DNA of 13,175 nucleotides from positions 118,128 through 131,302 of the forward strand of contig NVWR01000002.1 of assembly GCA_002746275.1 (NCBI GenBank). The letters are read 5' to 3'. Numbering within the stretch: the stretch's first letter is position 1; each line of letters begins with the position of its first letter. The translations under genes were made by a program, and so were the position numbers. The stretch is from Rhodobiaceae bacterium (lineage in GTDB: Bacteria; Pseudomonadota; Alphaproteobacteria; Parvibaculales; Parvibaculaceae). Positions 1 to 6,700 of the stretch are shown piece by piece. Below the pieces are notes generated by a model that saw nothing but the letters and a program-made list of their open reading frames with translations, made no database searches and was not told the origin of the DNA.

Positions 1-125
1 TCGAACCATAGACATATTATGAGTACCCTTTCCCACGATGAATTTCCGGCAATTATTTGCCGCAAACCAACGCGTCGTCGCAGAAAGAGCGGGGTACCGA
101 CTTTTTTCTTTACCTCAACTTCTCT

Positions 126-159
126 GGATGAAGACGGCCTTCGTTGGCCGTCTTCATCC
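126..159. repeat. perfect 14-bp inverted repeat (hairpin)
   Basis: The arms GGATGAAGACGGCC (126-139) and GGCCGTCTTCATCC (146-159) are exact reverse complements around a six-base TTCGTT loop. Neither strand shows a T-run after the stem, so a rho-independent terminator is not well supported. It could still be a bidirectional stop signal, a structured RNA element or a protein-binding palindrome. Confidence 0.75.
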
Positions 160-331
160 GCGCAATCAAGGCGAGGGGGAAGGACAGCTTGCCGTCTCCA
201 AAATTTGGGCTTTACGCCCGCAAGCAGCTTACGCTGCTCCCACTACGAGGACGAAATTCGACACCCTCTGTCTATGGTACTTGAGATATGGGAACTGAAA
301 CTCAGCAATTCAAGGAATATTTCCTGAATTA

Positions 332-346
332 GCGAATATTATTCGC
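332..346. repeat. inverted repeats downstream of the DUF2441-like gene
   Basis: GCGAATA and TATTCGC flank a single T (332-346). Directly beside it, 307-330 forms a second imperfect stem with AATTCAAGGAA against TTCCTGAATT. They lie 15 to 54 bases past the stop codon of the minus-strand gene, where a transcript end or 3' stabilising structure would be expected. The lack of a T-run makes a terminator call weak. Confidence 0.35.
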
Positions 347-360
347 CTCGGAAGGACTCA

Positions 361-822
361 CTAACGTGAAGCAACGAAAGACACCACCCTAAGGGACCCT
401 TCGATAACCAACTCAGAGTCTCCATCTCCGGCGCCACTCCAGTACCTCATTCCACGCTGCTGCCACGCACGAAAATAGGCTTCATTTCCGTTCAGGCCGT
501 CTAGCAAAGACAGCTTACCCTCATGAATTTTGGAATTTTTGTCCACCAGATCAACCTCATACAAAATGCCCAACGGAGAGGAATTACTCCAATACGTAGT
601 AGCTGGTTCGAGACCATCGAGTGCAAAGCATGACGTCAAACGACTTGGTTTTTGTGGAAACTCCTGAACACGAACGTGCTCAAACGCCAGCTCACGAAAC
701 GCTATACCCGAGTTATTTCCAAACTGCTGATGTTCATAGGTATTTATCAACCTTCCCCAATTACCAGGCTTGATTACGGAGCCAGCCTCCAATGGGATAG
801 GCGCACAATGATAAAGAGTCAT
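361..822 (-). CDS. small DUF2441-like protein, possible ADP-ribosyltransferase fold
   Basis: A 153-residue soluble protein with no signal peptide or membrane segment. The N-terminal LYHCAP...GSVIKPGNWGRLI, the middle RELAFEHVR...FPQKPSRL and the later LYEV resemble DUF2441 as I remember it; no search was run. H5 near the start and E137 in SELVIEGSLRVV recall the His and Glu positions of some ADP-ribosyltransferase-like folds, which is inference only. The gene starts 12 bases after the nrdB stop, with AGGT and GAGG upstream of ATG, so it is probably read from the nrd transcript and may be translationally coupled. Its GC content is about 47% (hand count over 421-780) against roughly 55-65% in nrdB, suggesting later acquisition. 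No role in nucleotide reduction is known to me. Family call moderate, fold call weak. Confidence 0.55.
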   Translation of the reverse strand: MTLYHCAPIPLEAGSVIKPGNWGRLINTYEHQQFGNNSGIAFRELAFEHVRVQEFPQKPSRLTSCFALDGLEPATTYWSNSSPLGILYEVDLVDKNSKIHEGKLSLLDGLNGNEAYFRAWQQRGMRYWSGAGDGDSELVIEGSLRVVSFVASR

Positions 823-834
823 ATCACCTAAACC

Positions 835-1794
835 TCAATCAAACGCCTCGTCCCAGGCCCCTTGGGTGGCGGCTTTGGAATATTCGGTGGCGCGGTTCTC
901 GAAGAAGTTGGTGTGCTCGATGCCGTTCAGCATTTCGTCCATCCAGGGCAGCGGGTTTTTGTCCACGCGGTAGATGGGCAGGAGCCCCAGCTGGGTGAGC
1001 CGACGATTGGCGATCCAGCGGATGTAGCTTTTGACTTCTTCGGGGTCCAGACCTTCGACCGCGCCCATTTCGAATGCCAGATCGATGAAGGCATCTTCGT
1101 GGGTGATGACGGTCTCGCAGGCCTTGTAGATGTCTTTCTGCAGCTCGTCGTTCCACAGTTCCGGATTTTCCTCGATGAAGGTGCGGAACAGTTTGATGGC
1201 GCTTTCAGTGTGCAGGCTCTCGTCACGCACGGACCAGGTGATGATCTGGCCCATGCCCTTCATTTTGTTGAAGCGCGGGAAGTTGAGCAGGATCGCGAAG
1301 CTGGCGAACAGCTGCACGCCTTCGGTGAAGGCGCCGAAAACGGCAAGCGTCTTGGCGATGTCGGCTTTGGTCTCCACGCCCCACTCTTGCATATAGTCGT
1401 ACTTGTCCTTCATCGCGCCGTATTTGAGGAAGGCTTCGTATTCCGTCTCGGGCATGCCGATCGTATCAAGAAGGTGCGAATAGGCCGCGATGTGGATGGT
1501 TTCGGTGTTGGAGAAAGCGGCCAGCATCATCTGCACTTCTGTGGGCAAGAAGACGCGGGAGTAGTGACGCATGTAGCAATTGTTCACTTCCACATCCGCC
1601 TGCACGAAGAAGCGGAAAATCTGCGTGAGCAGATTGCGTTCGCCCTCGGTGAGCACCTTGGCCCAGTCCTTCACGTCGTCGGCAAGCGGCACTTCTTCCG
1701 GCAGCCAGTGAATGCGCTGCTGTGTCAGCCAGGCGTCATAGGCCCAGGGATAGCGGAAGGGCTTGTAGGTTGCGCGTTCTTCTAGCAAGGACAT
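835..1794 (-). CDS. nrdB: ribonucleoside-diphosphate reductase, beta (radical) subunit
   Basis: Small subunit of class I ribonucleotide reductase. It houses the metal centre and tyrosyl radical that NrdA uses to turn ribonucleotides into deoxyribonucleotides. It has 319 residues, shorter than E. coli NrdB (about 375) but normal for compact versions. By alignment the metal ligands are D67, E98, H101, E158, E192 and H195 (motifs ETIH, TEG, RDESLH). Y105 sits seven residues after E98, exactly where the radical tyrosine is in ETIHSRSY-type proteins, so a standard tyrosyl-radical enzyme is expected. The acidic C-terminal tail WDEAFD is of the kind that docks on NrdA. A strong ribosome site, AGGAGG, lies 8 bases before ATG. 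There is no N-terminal ATP-cone. It follows nrdA after a 149-base structured gap. Confidence 0.97.
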   Translation of the reverse strand: MSLLEERATYKPFRYPWAYDAWLTQQRIHWLPEEVPLADDVKDWAKVLTEGERNLLTQIFRFFVQADVEVNNCYMRHYSRVFLPTEVQMMLAAFSNTETIHIAAYSHLLDTIGMPETEYEAFLKYGAMKDKYDYMQEWGVETKADIAKTLAVFGAFTEGVQLFASFAILLNFPRFNKMKGMGQIITWSVRDESLHTESAIKLFRTFIEENPELWNDELQKDIYKACETVITHEDAFIDLAFEMGAVEGLDPEEVKSYIRWIANRRLTQLGLLPIYRVDKNPLPWMDEMLNGIEHTNFFENRATEYSKAATQGAWDEAFD

Positions 1795-1826
1795 GTCGTC
1801 CGCCTCCTGGCATTCATCGAGTGACG

Positions 1827-1868
1827 CCCCTCCTTCGAGACGGGCTTTCAGCCCTCCTCAGGATGAGG
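1827..1868 (-). repeat. alphaproteobacterial REP-like repeat, copy A
   Basis: Read on the minus strand this 42-base unit begins CCTCATCCTGAGG and carries GTCTCGAAGG near its end, around a small GGGCT/AGCCC stem (1842-1854). I recognise this arrangement as a repeat scattered through many alphaproteobacterial genomes. It lies in the nrdA-nrdB spacer in opposite orientation to copy B, 13 bases away. Confidence 0.65.
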
Positions 1869-1881
1869 TGTGAGAGAAAAG

Positions 1882-1923
1882 CCTCTCCCTGAGGTCCGCA
1901 AAACGGTGTCTCGAAGGGAGAGG
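1882..1923 (+). repeat. alphaproteobacterial REP-like repeat, copy B
   Basis: A 42-base unit aligned with copy A: CCTCTCCCTGAGG, a 13-base middle, then GTCTCGAAGG and GAGAGG. Its ends belong to a perfect 12-bp inverted repeat (1878-1889 with 1916-1927), so the nrdA-nrdB transcript can form a strong stem here. On the minus strand that stem is followed by TCTCTC, not a true T-run. This makes it more likely a processing or stability element, or partial attenuator, than a full terminator. The inner GTCTCGAAGG (1908-1917) also pairs with CCTTCGAGAC of copy A (1832-1841), giving a competing long-range fold. Confidence 0.65.
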
Positions 1924-1943
1924 CTTTGGATTGCACGTCTACC

Positions 1944-3998
1944 TTATTGGCAGGCGAGGCATTCGTCGTAATCGTTCATTTCCGCCGGATTGACCTTGGC
2001 CGTGGAAGGCTGTCTGGTCTCCGTCGCAACCTCGCTCAAAGTCTTGAGCGGAATTTCTGCCGCGCCACTTGCCTTCTCGACCAAAGCCGCCTGTTTGGCC
2101 AAATGGGACTGATCGCTTTCCGCCCGCTGGATCGACAAAGAGCGACAGTAGTAAAGCGACTTCACGCCCTTCTTCCAAGCTTGGAAGTGCAACTGATGCA
2201 GCTCACGCTTGTGCACATCGGCGGGCACAAACAAGTTGACCGACTGGGCCTGATCGATCATCGGTGCCCGGTCGGCTGCATGTTCCACAACCCAGCGCTG
2301 ATCGATTTCGAAAGCGGTTTTGAAAACGTCTTTTTCGTTATCGCTCAGGAAATCCAGATGGGTGATAGAGCCGCCATTTGTCACGATGGAAGACCAGGTG
2401 TCCTCATTGTTGAGGCCCTTTTCTTCCAGTAGTTTGGTGAGGTGGCGGTTACGCACATTGTGCGAGCCCGACAGGGTTTTGTGGGTGAAGCTGTTGGCGG
2501 CAATCGGCTCGATGCCCGCACTGCTGCCACCGCAAATGATGGAGATGGACGCGGTGGGCGCCACGGCTGACTTGTTGGAAAAGCGCTCCATGATGCCGTA
2601 GTCGGCAGCGTCAGGGCAGGCGCCGCGTTCTTCCGCCAGAAGCCTGGAGGCTGCGGATGCCTGCTCATCAATGTGCTTGAACATTTTCTTGTTCCAGACC
2701 TTGGCCATCACCCCTTCGAACGGGATCATGTTGGCCTGCAGGAACGAGTGGAAGCCCATGACGCCAAGACCGACTGACCGCTCGCGCGTGGCGGAATATT
2801 TTGCCTGCGCCATTTCGTCGGGTGCGCGATCAATGAAGTCTTGAATAACATTGTCGAGGAAGCGCATCACGTCTTCGATCAGCTGCGGGTGATTTTCCCA
2901 CTCATGATATTTTTCAAGATTGAGCGAAGACAGACAACACACGGCCGTGCGCTTGTTGCCCAGATGGTCGACGCCGGTGGGCAGGGTGATTTCGGCACAC
3001 AAGTTTGAGGTTTTAACCTCAAGACCGGCCAGTTTGTGATGCTCGGGACGGGCATTGTTCACCGTGTCCTTGAAGATCATGTAAGGCTCGCCGGTTTCGA
3101 CCCGGGCGGTGAGCATGCGGATCCACAGGCTGCGCGCCGGAACAGTTTTCTGCACCGTTCGGTCTTTGGGAGACAGCAGTGCCCAATCCTCATCGGCCTC
3201 AACCGCGCGCATGAAGGCGTCGGAGATCAGAATGCCATGGTGCAAGTTGGGCGCCTTGCGGTTTGGATCGCCCCCCGTTGGCCTGCGCATTTCAATGAAC
3301 TCTTCGACTTCCGGGTGATCAATTGGCAGATAGCACGCTGCCGAGCCACGACGCAGCGAGCCCTGGCTGATCGCCAGAGTGAGGCTGTCCATCACGTGGA
3401 TGAAAGGGATAATGCCGCTGGTCTTGCCGTTGCCGCCGACTTTCTCACCGATGGAGCGCAGATTGCCCCAGTAAGAGCCGATGCCGCCACCCTTGGCCGC
3501 AAGCCAAACATTCTCCGTCCACAGGTCAACAATGTCCGCGAGGGTGTCGTTGGCTTCGTTCAGAAAGCAGGAGATCGGTAGGCCGCGGTCGGTGCCGCCG
3601 TTGGAGAGTATAGGCGTTGCCGGCATGAACCAGAGCTTGGAGATGTAGTCATACAGACGCTGAGCATGGGCGGCATCGTCTCCATAGTAAGAGGCGACAC
3701 GGGCGAACAGGTCCTGAAACCCTTCGCCTTCCAGCAGGTAGCGGTCTTTCAATGTGGCTTTGCCAAACTCGGTCAACAGCGCGTCGCGGGAGCGGTCCAC
3801 TTTGACAGATCCGCGCCCGGCAAACTGCACCACCTGGTCAGCTGCTTCGAAGGGCATTTCAGGCTCAGCCGTATCGGCGCCTTTGACCCGGCGCACAGCC
3901 GCGCGCTCACCCGTAATGATCGCTGAAACCACCGCTGCAACCTCAGACGGTGCCTCGATTTCAGATGGATCGACCAATTTGGACGTGTCGTTGAACAT
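1944..3998 (-). CDS. nrdA: ribonucleoside-diphosphate reductase, alpha (catalytic) subunit
   Basis: Large catalytic subunit of class I ribonucleotide reductase, partner of the NrdB encoded next. From the ATG at 3998 it has 684 residues. C144 (ISCFLNEA) and C354/C355 (AVCCLSSLNL) match the active-site disulfide region, with the thiyl-radical motif NLCAE at N332, C334 and E336. The radical-relay pair is Y616/Y617 (LYYCRS), and the C-terminal CLACQ (C680, C683) is the pair reloaded by thioredoxin or glutaredoxin. The first 85 or so residues lack a recognisable ATP-cone, so overall dATP shut-off may be absent. The frame continues upstream to an ATG at 4106. The extra 36 residues look unlike any RNR N-terminus, and a GGGGGCAGG stretch precedes the ATG at 3998, so I prefer the shorter start. 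Confidence 0.96.
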   Translation of the reverse strand: MFNDTSKLVDPSEIEAPSEVAAVVSAIITGERAAVRRVKGADTAEPEMPFEAADQVVQFAGRGSVKVDRSRDALLTEFGKATLKDRYLLEGEGFQDLFARVASYYGDDAAHAQRLYDYISKLWFMPATPILSNGGTDRGLPISCFLNEANDTLADIVDLWTENVWLAAKGGGIGSYWGNLRSIGEKVGGNGKTSGIIPFIHVMDSLTLAISQGSLRRGSAACYLPIDHPEVEEFIEMRRPTGGDPNRKAPNLHHGILISDAFMRAVEADEDWALLSPKDRTVQKTVPARSLWIRMLTARVETGEPYMIFKDTVNNARPEHHKLAGLEVKTSNLCAEITLPTGVDHLGNKRTAVCCLSSLNLEKYHEWENHPQLIEDVMRFLDNVIQDFIDRAPDEMAQAKYSATRERSVGLGVMGFHSFLQANMIPFEGVMAKVWNKKMFKHIDEQASAASRLLAEERGACPDAADYGIMERFSNKSAVAPTASISIICGGSSAGIEPIAANSFTHKTLSGSHNVRNRHLTKLLEEKGLNNEDTWSSIVTNGGSITHLDFLSDNEKDVFKTAFEIDQRWVVEHAADRAPMIDQAQSVNLFVPADVHKRELHQLHFQAWKKGVKSLYYCRSLSIQRAESDQSHLAKQAALVEKASGAAEIPLKTLSEVATETRQPSTAKVNPAEMNDYDECLACQ

Positions 3999-4170
3999 GT
4001 AGAACCTGCCCCCAAAACACCCGTTCCCACCGCTGAACCCACGGCTGAAAACGGACAAAAATCCCTCGACATGCGCGACGATGTGCGCATGCGCTAACTG
4101 CCCCAAATACTCAGGCAGTACTCATAAAAGTCGTTGATTTCGCCGCTACCCCAGCGGAACGCGGCGCGTC

Positions 4171-4185
4171 CAGATATAGTATCTG
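4171..4185. promoter_or_regulatory. 15-base palindrome, possible nrd-gene operator
   Basis: CAGATA-TAG-TATCTG is an exact inverted repeat upstream of nrdA. On the minus strand ATACTATATCTGG matches the left half of the NrdR box (acaCwAtATaTwGtgt) well but the right half poorly, about 10 of 16 by eye. I found no second box at the usual helical spacing, so assignment to NrdR is weak, although some regulator may bind here. Confidence 0.35.
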
Positions 4186-4234
4186 CTCCGTTAACGCCGT
4201 CAACAGGTAGTATGCCAAGATCGAAAATTATTTG

Positions 4235-4250
4235 GTTAACGGGACCTTAA
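4235..4250 (-). promoter_or_regulatory. CtrA-type binding box
   Basis: The minus strand reads TTAA-GGTCCCG-TTAAC, an exact match to the full alphaproteobacterial CtrA consensus TTAA-N7-TTAAC. It lies about 237 bases before the chosen nrdA start and about 90 before the iminopeptidase start, so either could be its target. CtrA is the master cell-cycle response regulator, and cell-cycle control of nrdA would make sense because dNTP supply is tied to DNA replication. Binding itself is inferred. Confidence 0.55.
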
Positions 4251-4340
4251 GAGCCTGTTTTCACAGTATATTTTTTTGTGCTGCCGGAGAAAATTCTCGG
4301 GCTGTCTGCTCGTCCCTCATGCCTCAAGGACCCGTTGTTT

Positions 4341-5324
4341 ATGTCTCAACCTGTCGCTGCCAACGCCGAAGACCGCCGCTCTTTGTATCCAGAGATTGAG
4401 CCCTACAATACCGGCTTCCTCGCCGTATCTCCCGTCCATACGCTGTTCTATGAAGAGTGCGGAAATCCCAAGGGCAAGCCGGTGGTGATCTTGCATGGTG
4501 GCCCAGGTGGTGGCTGCAACCCAGCCATGCGCCGAACCCACAACCCAGAGGACTACCGAATCATTTTGTTCGACCAGCGCGGGTGCGGACGGTCCACGCC
4601 CTATGCGGAGCTGGAGGCGAATACAACTTGGGATCTAGTCGCCGACATTGAGCAGCTGCGGACGCATCTGGGTATCGAGCGCTGGCAGGTCTGCGGCGGG
4701 TCGTGGGGCTCCTGCCTCGCCATCGCTTATGCCGAAACGCACCCGGCACAAGTCACCGAAATGGTGATGCGGGGCATCTTCACCCTGCGACCGCGAGAAC
4801 TGCACTGGTTTTACCAGGAAGGAACCGATGCGCTTTATCCCGATGCCTGGGAAAAGTTCATCGCACCGATCCCGGAGGCGGAAAGAGGCGACCTGATGGC
4901 CGCGTTCTACAAGCGCCTGACTGGCGACAATGAAGAGGAGAAGCTCGCCTGCGCGCGTGCCTGGTCGGTATGGGAAGGGACAACGCTCTCTCTGTATCCT
5001 GACCCCACCCGGGTGGAACGGTTTGACGATGCGCGCTTCGCCTTGGCCTTTGCGCGGATCGAGTGCCACTACTTTGTGAACAAGGGGTATTTCGACCCGC
5101 AAGATCAATTGATCCGAAACGCTCACCTGCTCAACGGTATTCCCGGTGTCATCGCTCAGGGCCGGTATGATGTGGTGACGCCAATGTTTACCGCCTGGGA
5201 ACTCTCCAAAGCCTGGGAGACGGGCGAGCTACACATTGTGCCGGACGCCGGGCACACCGCCACGGAACCCGGCATTGTGGATGTGATGGTGCGGGCGACC
5301 GACAGATTTGTAGGACGATCATGA
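4341..5324 (+). CDS. pip: proline iminopeptidase (alpha/beta hydrolase, S33)
   Basis: A cytoplasmic serine peptidase that removes N-terminal proline from peptides. It has 327 residues from the ATG at 4341, typical for the family. The oxyanion-hole motif HGGPGGG is at 52-58, the nucleophile S121 in GGSWGS, and the acid D277 (GRYDVV) and base H305 (AGHTATEP) are all in place. DQRGCGRS (residues 78-85) and the cap region with HWFYQEG are also characteristic. The frame opens earlier at a GTG (4278), but that start has a T-run rather than a ribosome site in front. The ATG has AAGGA ten bases upstream and gives the usual N-terminus ending LYPEIEPY. It is the first gene of a plus-strand run and overlaps the next by ATGA. 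Confidence 0.93.
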   Translation: MSQPVAANAEDRRSLYPEIEPYNTGFLAVSPVHTLFYEECGNPKGKPVVILHGGPGGGCNPAMRRTHNPEDYRIILFDQRGCGRSTPYAELEANTTWDLVADIEQLRTHLGIERWQVCGGSWGSCLAIAYAETHPAQVTEMVMRGIFTLRPRELHWFYQEGTDALYPDAWEKFIAPIPEAERGDLMAAFYKRLTGDNEEEKLACARAWSVWEGTTLSLYPDPTRVERFDDARFALAFARIECHYFVNKGYFDPQDQLIRNAHLLNGIPGVIAQGRYDVVTPMFTAWELSKAWETGELHIVPDAGHTATEPGIVDVMVRATDRFVGRS

Positions 5325-5971
5325 CCGCTATCAAAATCTGCTGCATACACTCTGTTCTTGAGGCGGAGATCGCCATTGCAGCAGGGGCAGAGGCGCTCGG
5401 ACTGGTGGCCGACATGCCCAGCGGCCCCGGCCCTATCTCCGACACCCTCATTGCAGAAATCACCACCCATATTGCCGGGCGCGTGGAAAACTTTCTTCTC
5501 ACTCAGCGAACGGAGGCCGACGCGATCATTGCCCATGTGACGGCCTGCCATCCCTCTGTGATCCAGTTGGTGCAGGAAACCAGTGCTGAGACCCGCGCAA
5601 CCGTCAAGGCGGCCCTTCCCCATATCGAGCTGGTGCAGGTGGTTCACGTTGCCGATGCAGATGCCATTTCCCAGGCCCATGCCCTGGCGGAACATGCCGA
5701 CGCCCTGTTGTTGGACAGTGGACGTCCGAACGCACCCACGCCTGAGTTTGGCGGCACGGGTCGGACCCATGACTGGGAGATCAGCCGTCGCATTGTCGAA
5801 AGTGTTGACCTGCCTGTCTGGCTCGCCGGGGGGCTTAATGTCAGCAATGTCCGCGAGGCTATTGCCGTCGTTCAGCCTCATGGGGTCGATTTGTGCACGG
5901 GTGTTCGGACCTCGGGCGCCCTCGACATTGAGAAGCTCGCCGACTACATCGCGGCGATCCGCGCGATTTAG
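5321..5971 (+). CDS. TrpF-like (phosphoribosylanthranilate isomerase family) protein, divergent
   Basis: A 216-residue (beta/alpha)8-barrel protein of the TrpF family. Conserved parts are KICCI with C7 at the catalytic cysteine position, LLLDSG with D132 at the catalytic aspartate, and the phosphate-binding motifs GGTGRTHDW and LAGGLNVSNV. Three canonical features differ. KICG is KICC. The SPR/SKR motif carrying the substrate-binding arginine is replaced by DMPSGPGPIS. QLHG(E/D)E is IQLVQET, losing the histidine. I recall an MPSGPG-bearing TrpF subfamily in several phyla, so this may be a paralog with a different substrate rather than a damaged trpF. No trp genes are next to it. ATG overlaps the preceding stop, with AGGA five bases upstream, so co-translation is likely. 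Family call firm, reaction uncertain. Confidence 0.85.
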   Translation: MTAIKICCIHSVLEAEIAIAAGAEALGLVADMPSGPGPISDTLIAEITTHIAGRVENFLLTQRTEADAIIAHVTACHPSVIQLVQETSAETRATVKAALPHIELVQVVHVADADAISQAHALAEHADALLLDSGRPNAPTPEFGGTGRTHDWEISRRIVESVDLPVWLAGGLNVSNVREAIAVVQPHGVDLCTGVRTSGALDIEKLADYIAAIRAI

Positions 5972-6063
5972 CAGCAAGGACGGTACAGAGATGTCGCGTT
6001 CTGTCGTTAAATGATTAAACTGCCGCTCACAGAGCAGCCCCAGAACGATACGCGAGACACCTA

Positions 6064-6666
6064 ATGAGTGATATTGAAAGACTGTTTGAGCGCAACAAAG
6101 TCTGGGCGGAGCGGATCAAAGAGATCAACCCGGACTATTTTTCCAATCTCTCGACCCAACAACATCCTGAATTCTTGTGGATCGGCTGCTCAGACAGCCG
6201 GGTGCCTGCCAACCAGATCGTTGATCTGCCGCCGGGCGAAGTGTTTGTTCACCGCAATATCGCCAACGTCGTTGTGCCTTCCGACCTGAACTGTCTGTCG
6301 GTCATCCAATATGCCGTTGATGTTCTCGGCGTGAAGCACATTATCGTTTGCGGACACTATGGGTGCGGTGGCGTGGCGGCTGCGATGGAAGACAAGGATC
6401 ACGGCCTGATCGACAATTGGCTGCACCATATCCGCGACGTCCATCGCTTGCATGCGGACGAGCTGGATGCGATTTCTGACGAGCAGGAAATGCTCGACCG
6501 CCTGTGCGAGCTCAACGTGATGGAACAGACCAGCAATGTCTGCAACACCACCATCGTTAAGAATGCCTGGCGCCGGGGTGCAAAGCTTTCGGTCCATGGC
6601 ATCGTTTACAGTCTCAAGAACGGAATACTGAAAGATCTCACCGTGACAGATGGTACCAAAACCTAA
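6064..6666 (+). CDS. can: beta-class carbonic anhydrase
   Basis: A zinc enzyme that interconverts CO2 and bicarbonate in the cytoplasm. It has 200 residues. The zinc ligands C42, H98 and C101 and the D44/R46 dyad (CSDSRVPAN, CGHYGCGG) fall at the same positions as in E. coli Can. VFVHRNIANVV (60-70), a family hallmark, is also present. There is no signal peptide. The start has only a weak ribosome site. A 92-base gap separates it from the TrpF-like gene, and 34 bases from the bestrophin-family gene downstream, so the latter two probably share a transcript. Their pairing suggests bicarbonate handling at the membrane. Enzyme identity is secure. Confidence 0.97.
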   Translation: MSDIERLFERNKVWAERIKEINPDYFSNLSTQQHPEFLWIGCSDSRVPANQIVDLPPGEVFVHRNIANVVVPSDLNCLSVIQYAVDVLGVKHIIVCGHYGCGGVAAAMEDKDHGLIDNWLHHIRDVHRLHADELDAISDEQEMLDRLCELNVMEQTSNVCNTTIVKNAWRRGAKLSVHGIVYSLKNGILKDLTVTDGTKT

Positions 6667-6700
6667 CGGCAACACTCGCCGCATTCGGAGACCCTCTTTC

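Larger units (their letters stand above)
1..360. other. gene-free, hairpin-rich stretch at the window edge
   Basis: No open frame here looks like a real protein; the ones present give arginine/serine-rich or unrecognisable translations without a good ribosome binding site. What stands out is short inverted repeats: 47-62 (6-bp arms), 126-159 (14-bp perfect arms), 207-219 (GGGC/GCCC), 223-238 (AGCAGC/GCTGCT), 307-330 (about 10 bp with one bulge) and 332-346 (7-bp arms). None is followed by a clear T-run on either strand, so classical intrinsic terminators are not obvious. It could be an untranslated region, an RNA gene or debris from an accessory region; I cannot choose between these. Confidence 0.5.
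3999..4340. promoter_or_regulatory. divergent control region between nrdA and the iminopeptidase gene
   Basis: This 342-base stretch separates two outward-reading genes and must hold both promoters. It contains the palindrome GCGCATGCGC (4085-4094), overlapping GC-rich stems around 4141-4166, a 15-base palindrome (4171-4185) and a CtrA-type box (4235-4250). There are two GTTAACG copies 45 bases apart (4190, 4235) and an AT-rich run with seven T at 4271-4277. If nrdA starts at 3998, its transcript probably has a leader of some length. I could not place -35/-10 boxes with confidence. Confidence 0.6.

Noticed and set aside
19..327. Open frames of 102 and 86 codons at the left edge
   Set aside because: They overlap each other in different frames, run through strong inverted repeats, have no clear ribosome site and give no recognisable protein.
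862..1785. Long 307-codon plus-strand frame opposite nrdB
   Set aside because: It is the antisense shadow of nrdB, a GC-rich conserved gene; every catalytic residue is explained by the minus strand.
3999..4106. 36-codon N-terminal extension of nrdA
   Set aside because: Its sequence is unlike RNR proteins and the ATG at 3998 has a better context; this stretch is treated as leader.
4262..4280. CAC...GTG pattern as an NrdR box
   Set aside because: The arms are 16 rather than 11 bases apart and the centre is a T-run.
4278..4340. GTG start giving a longer iminopeptidase
   Set aside because: It is preceded by a run of seven T with no ribosome site, and the extra 21 residues are not family-like.
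5991..6014. Eight-codon frame (MSRSVVK plus stop) with AAGGA upstream, before the carbonic anhydrase
   Set aside because: Too short to support as a leader peptide, and no regulatory stem follows it.
6007..6018. TTAA-N4-TTAA as another CtrA box
   Set aside because: The spacer is 4 rather than 7 bases, so it does not fit the full-site consensus.
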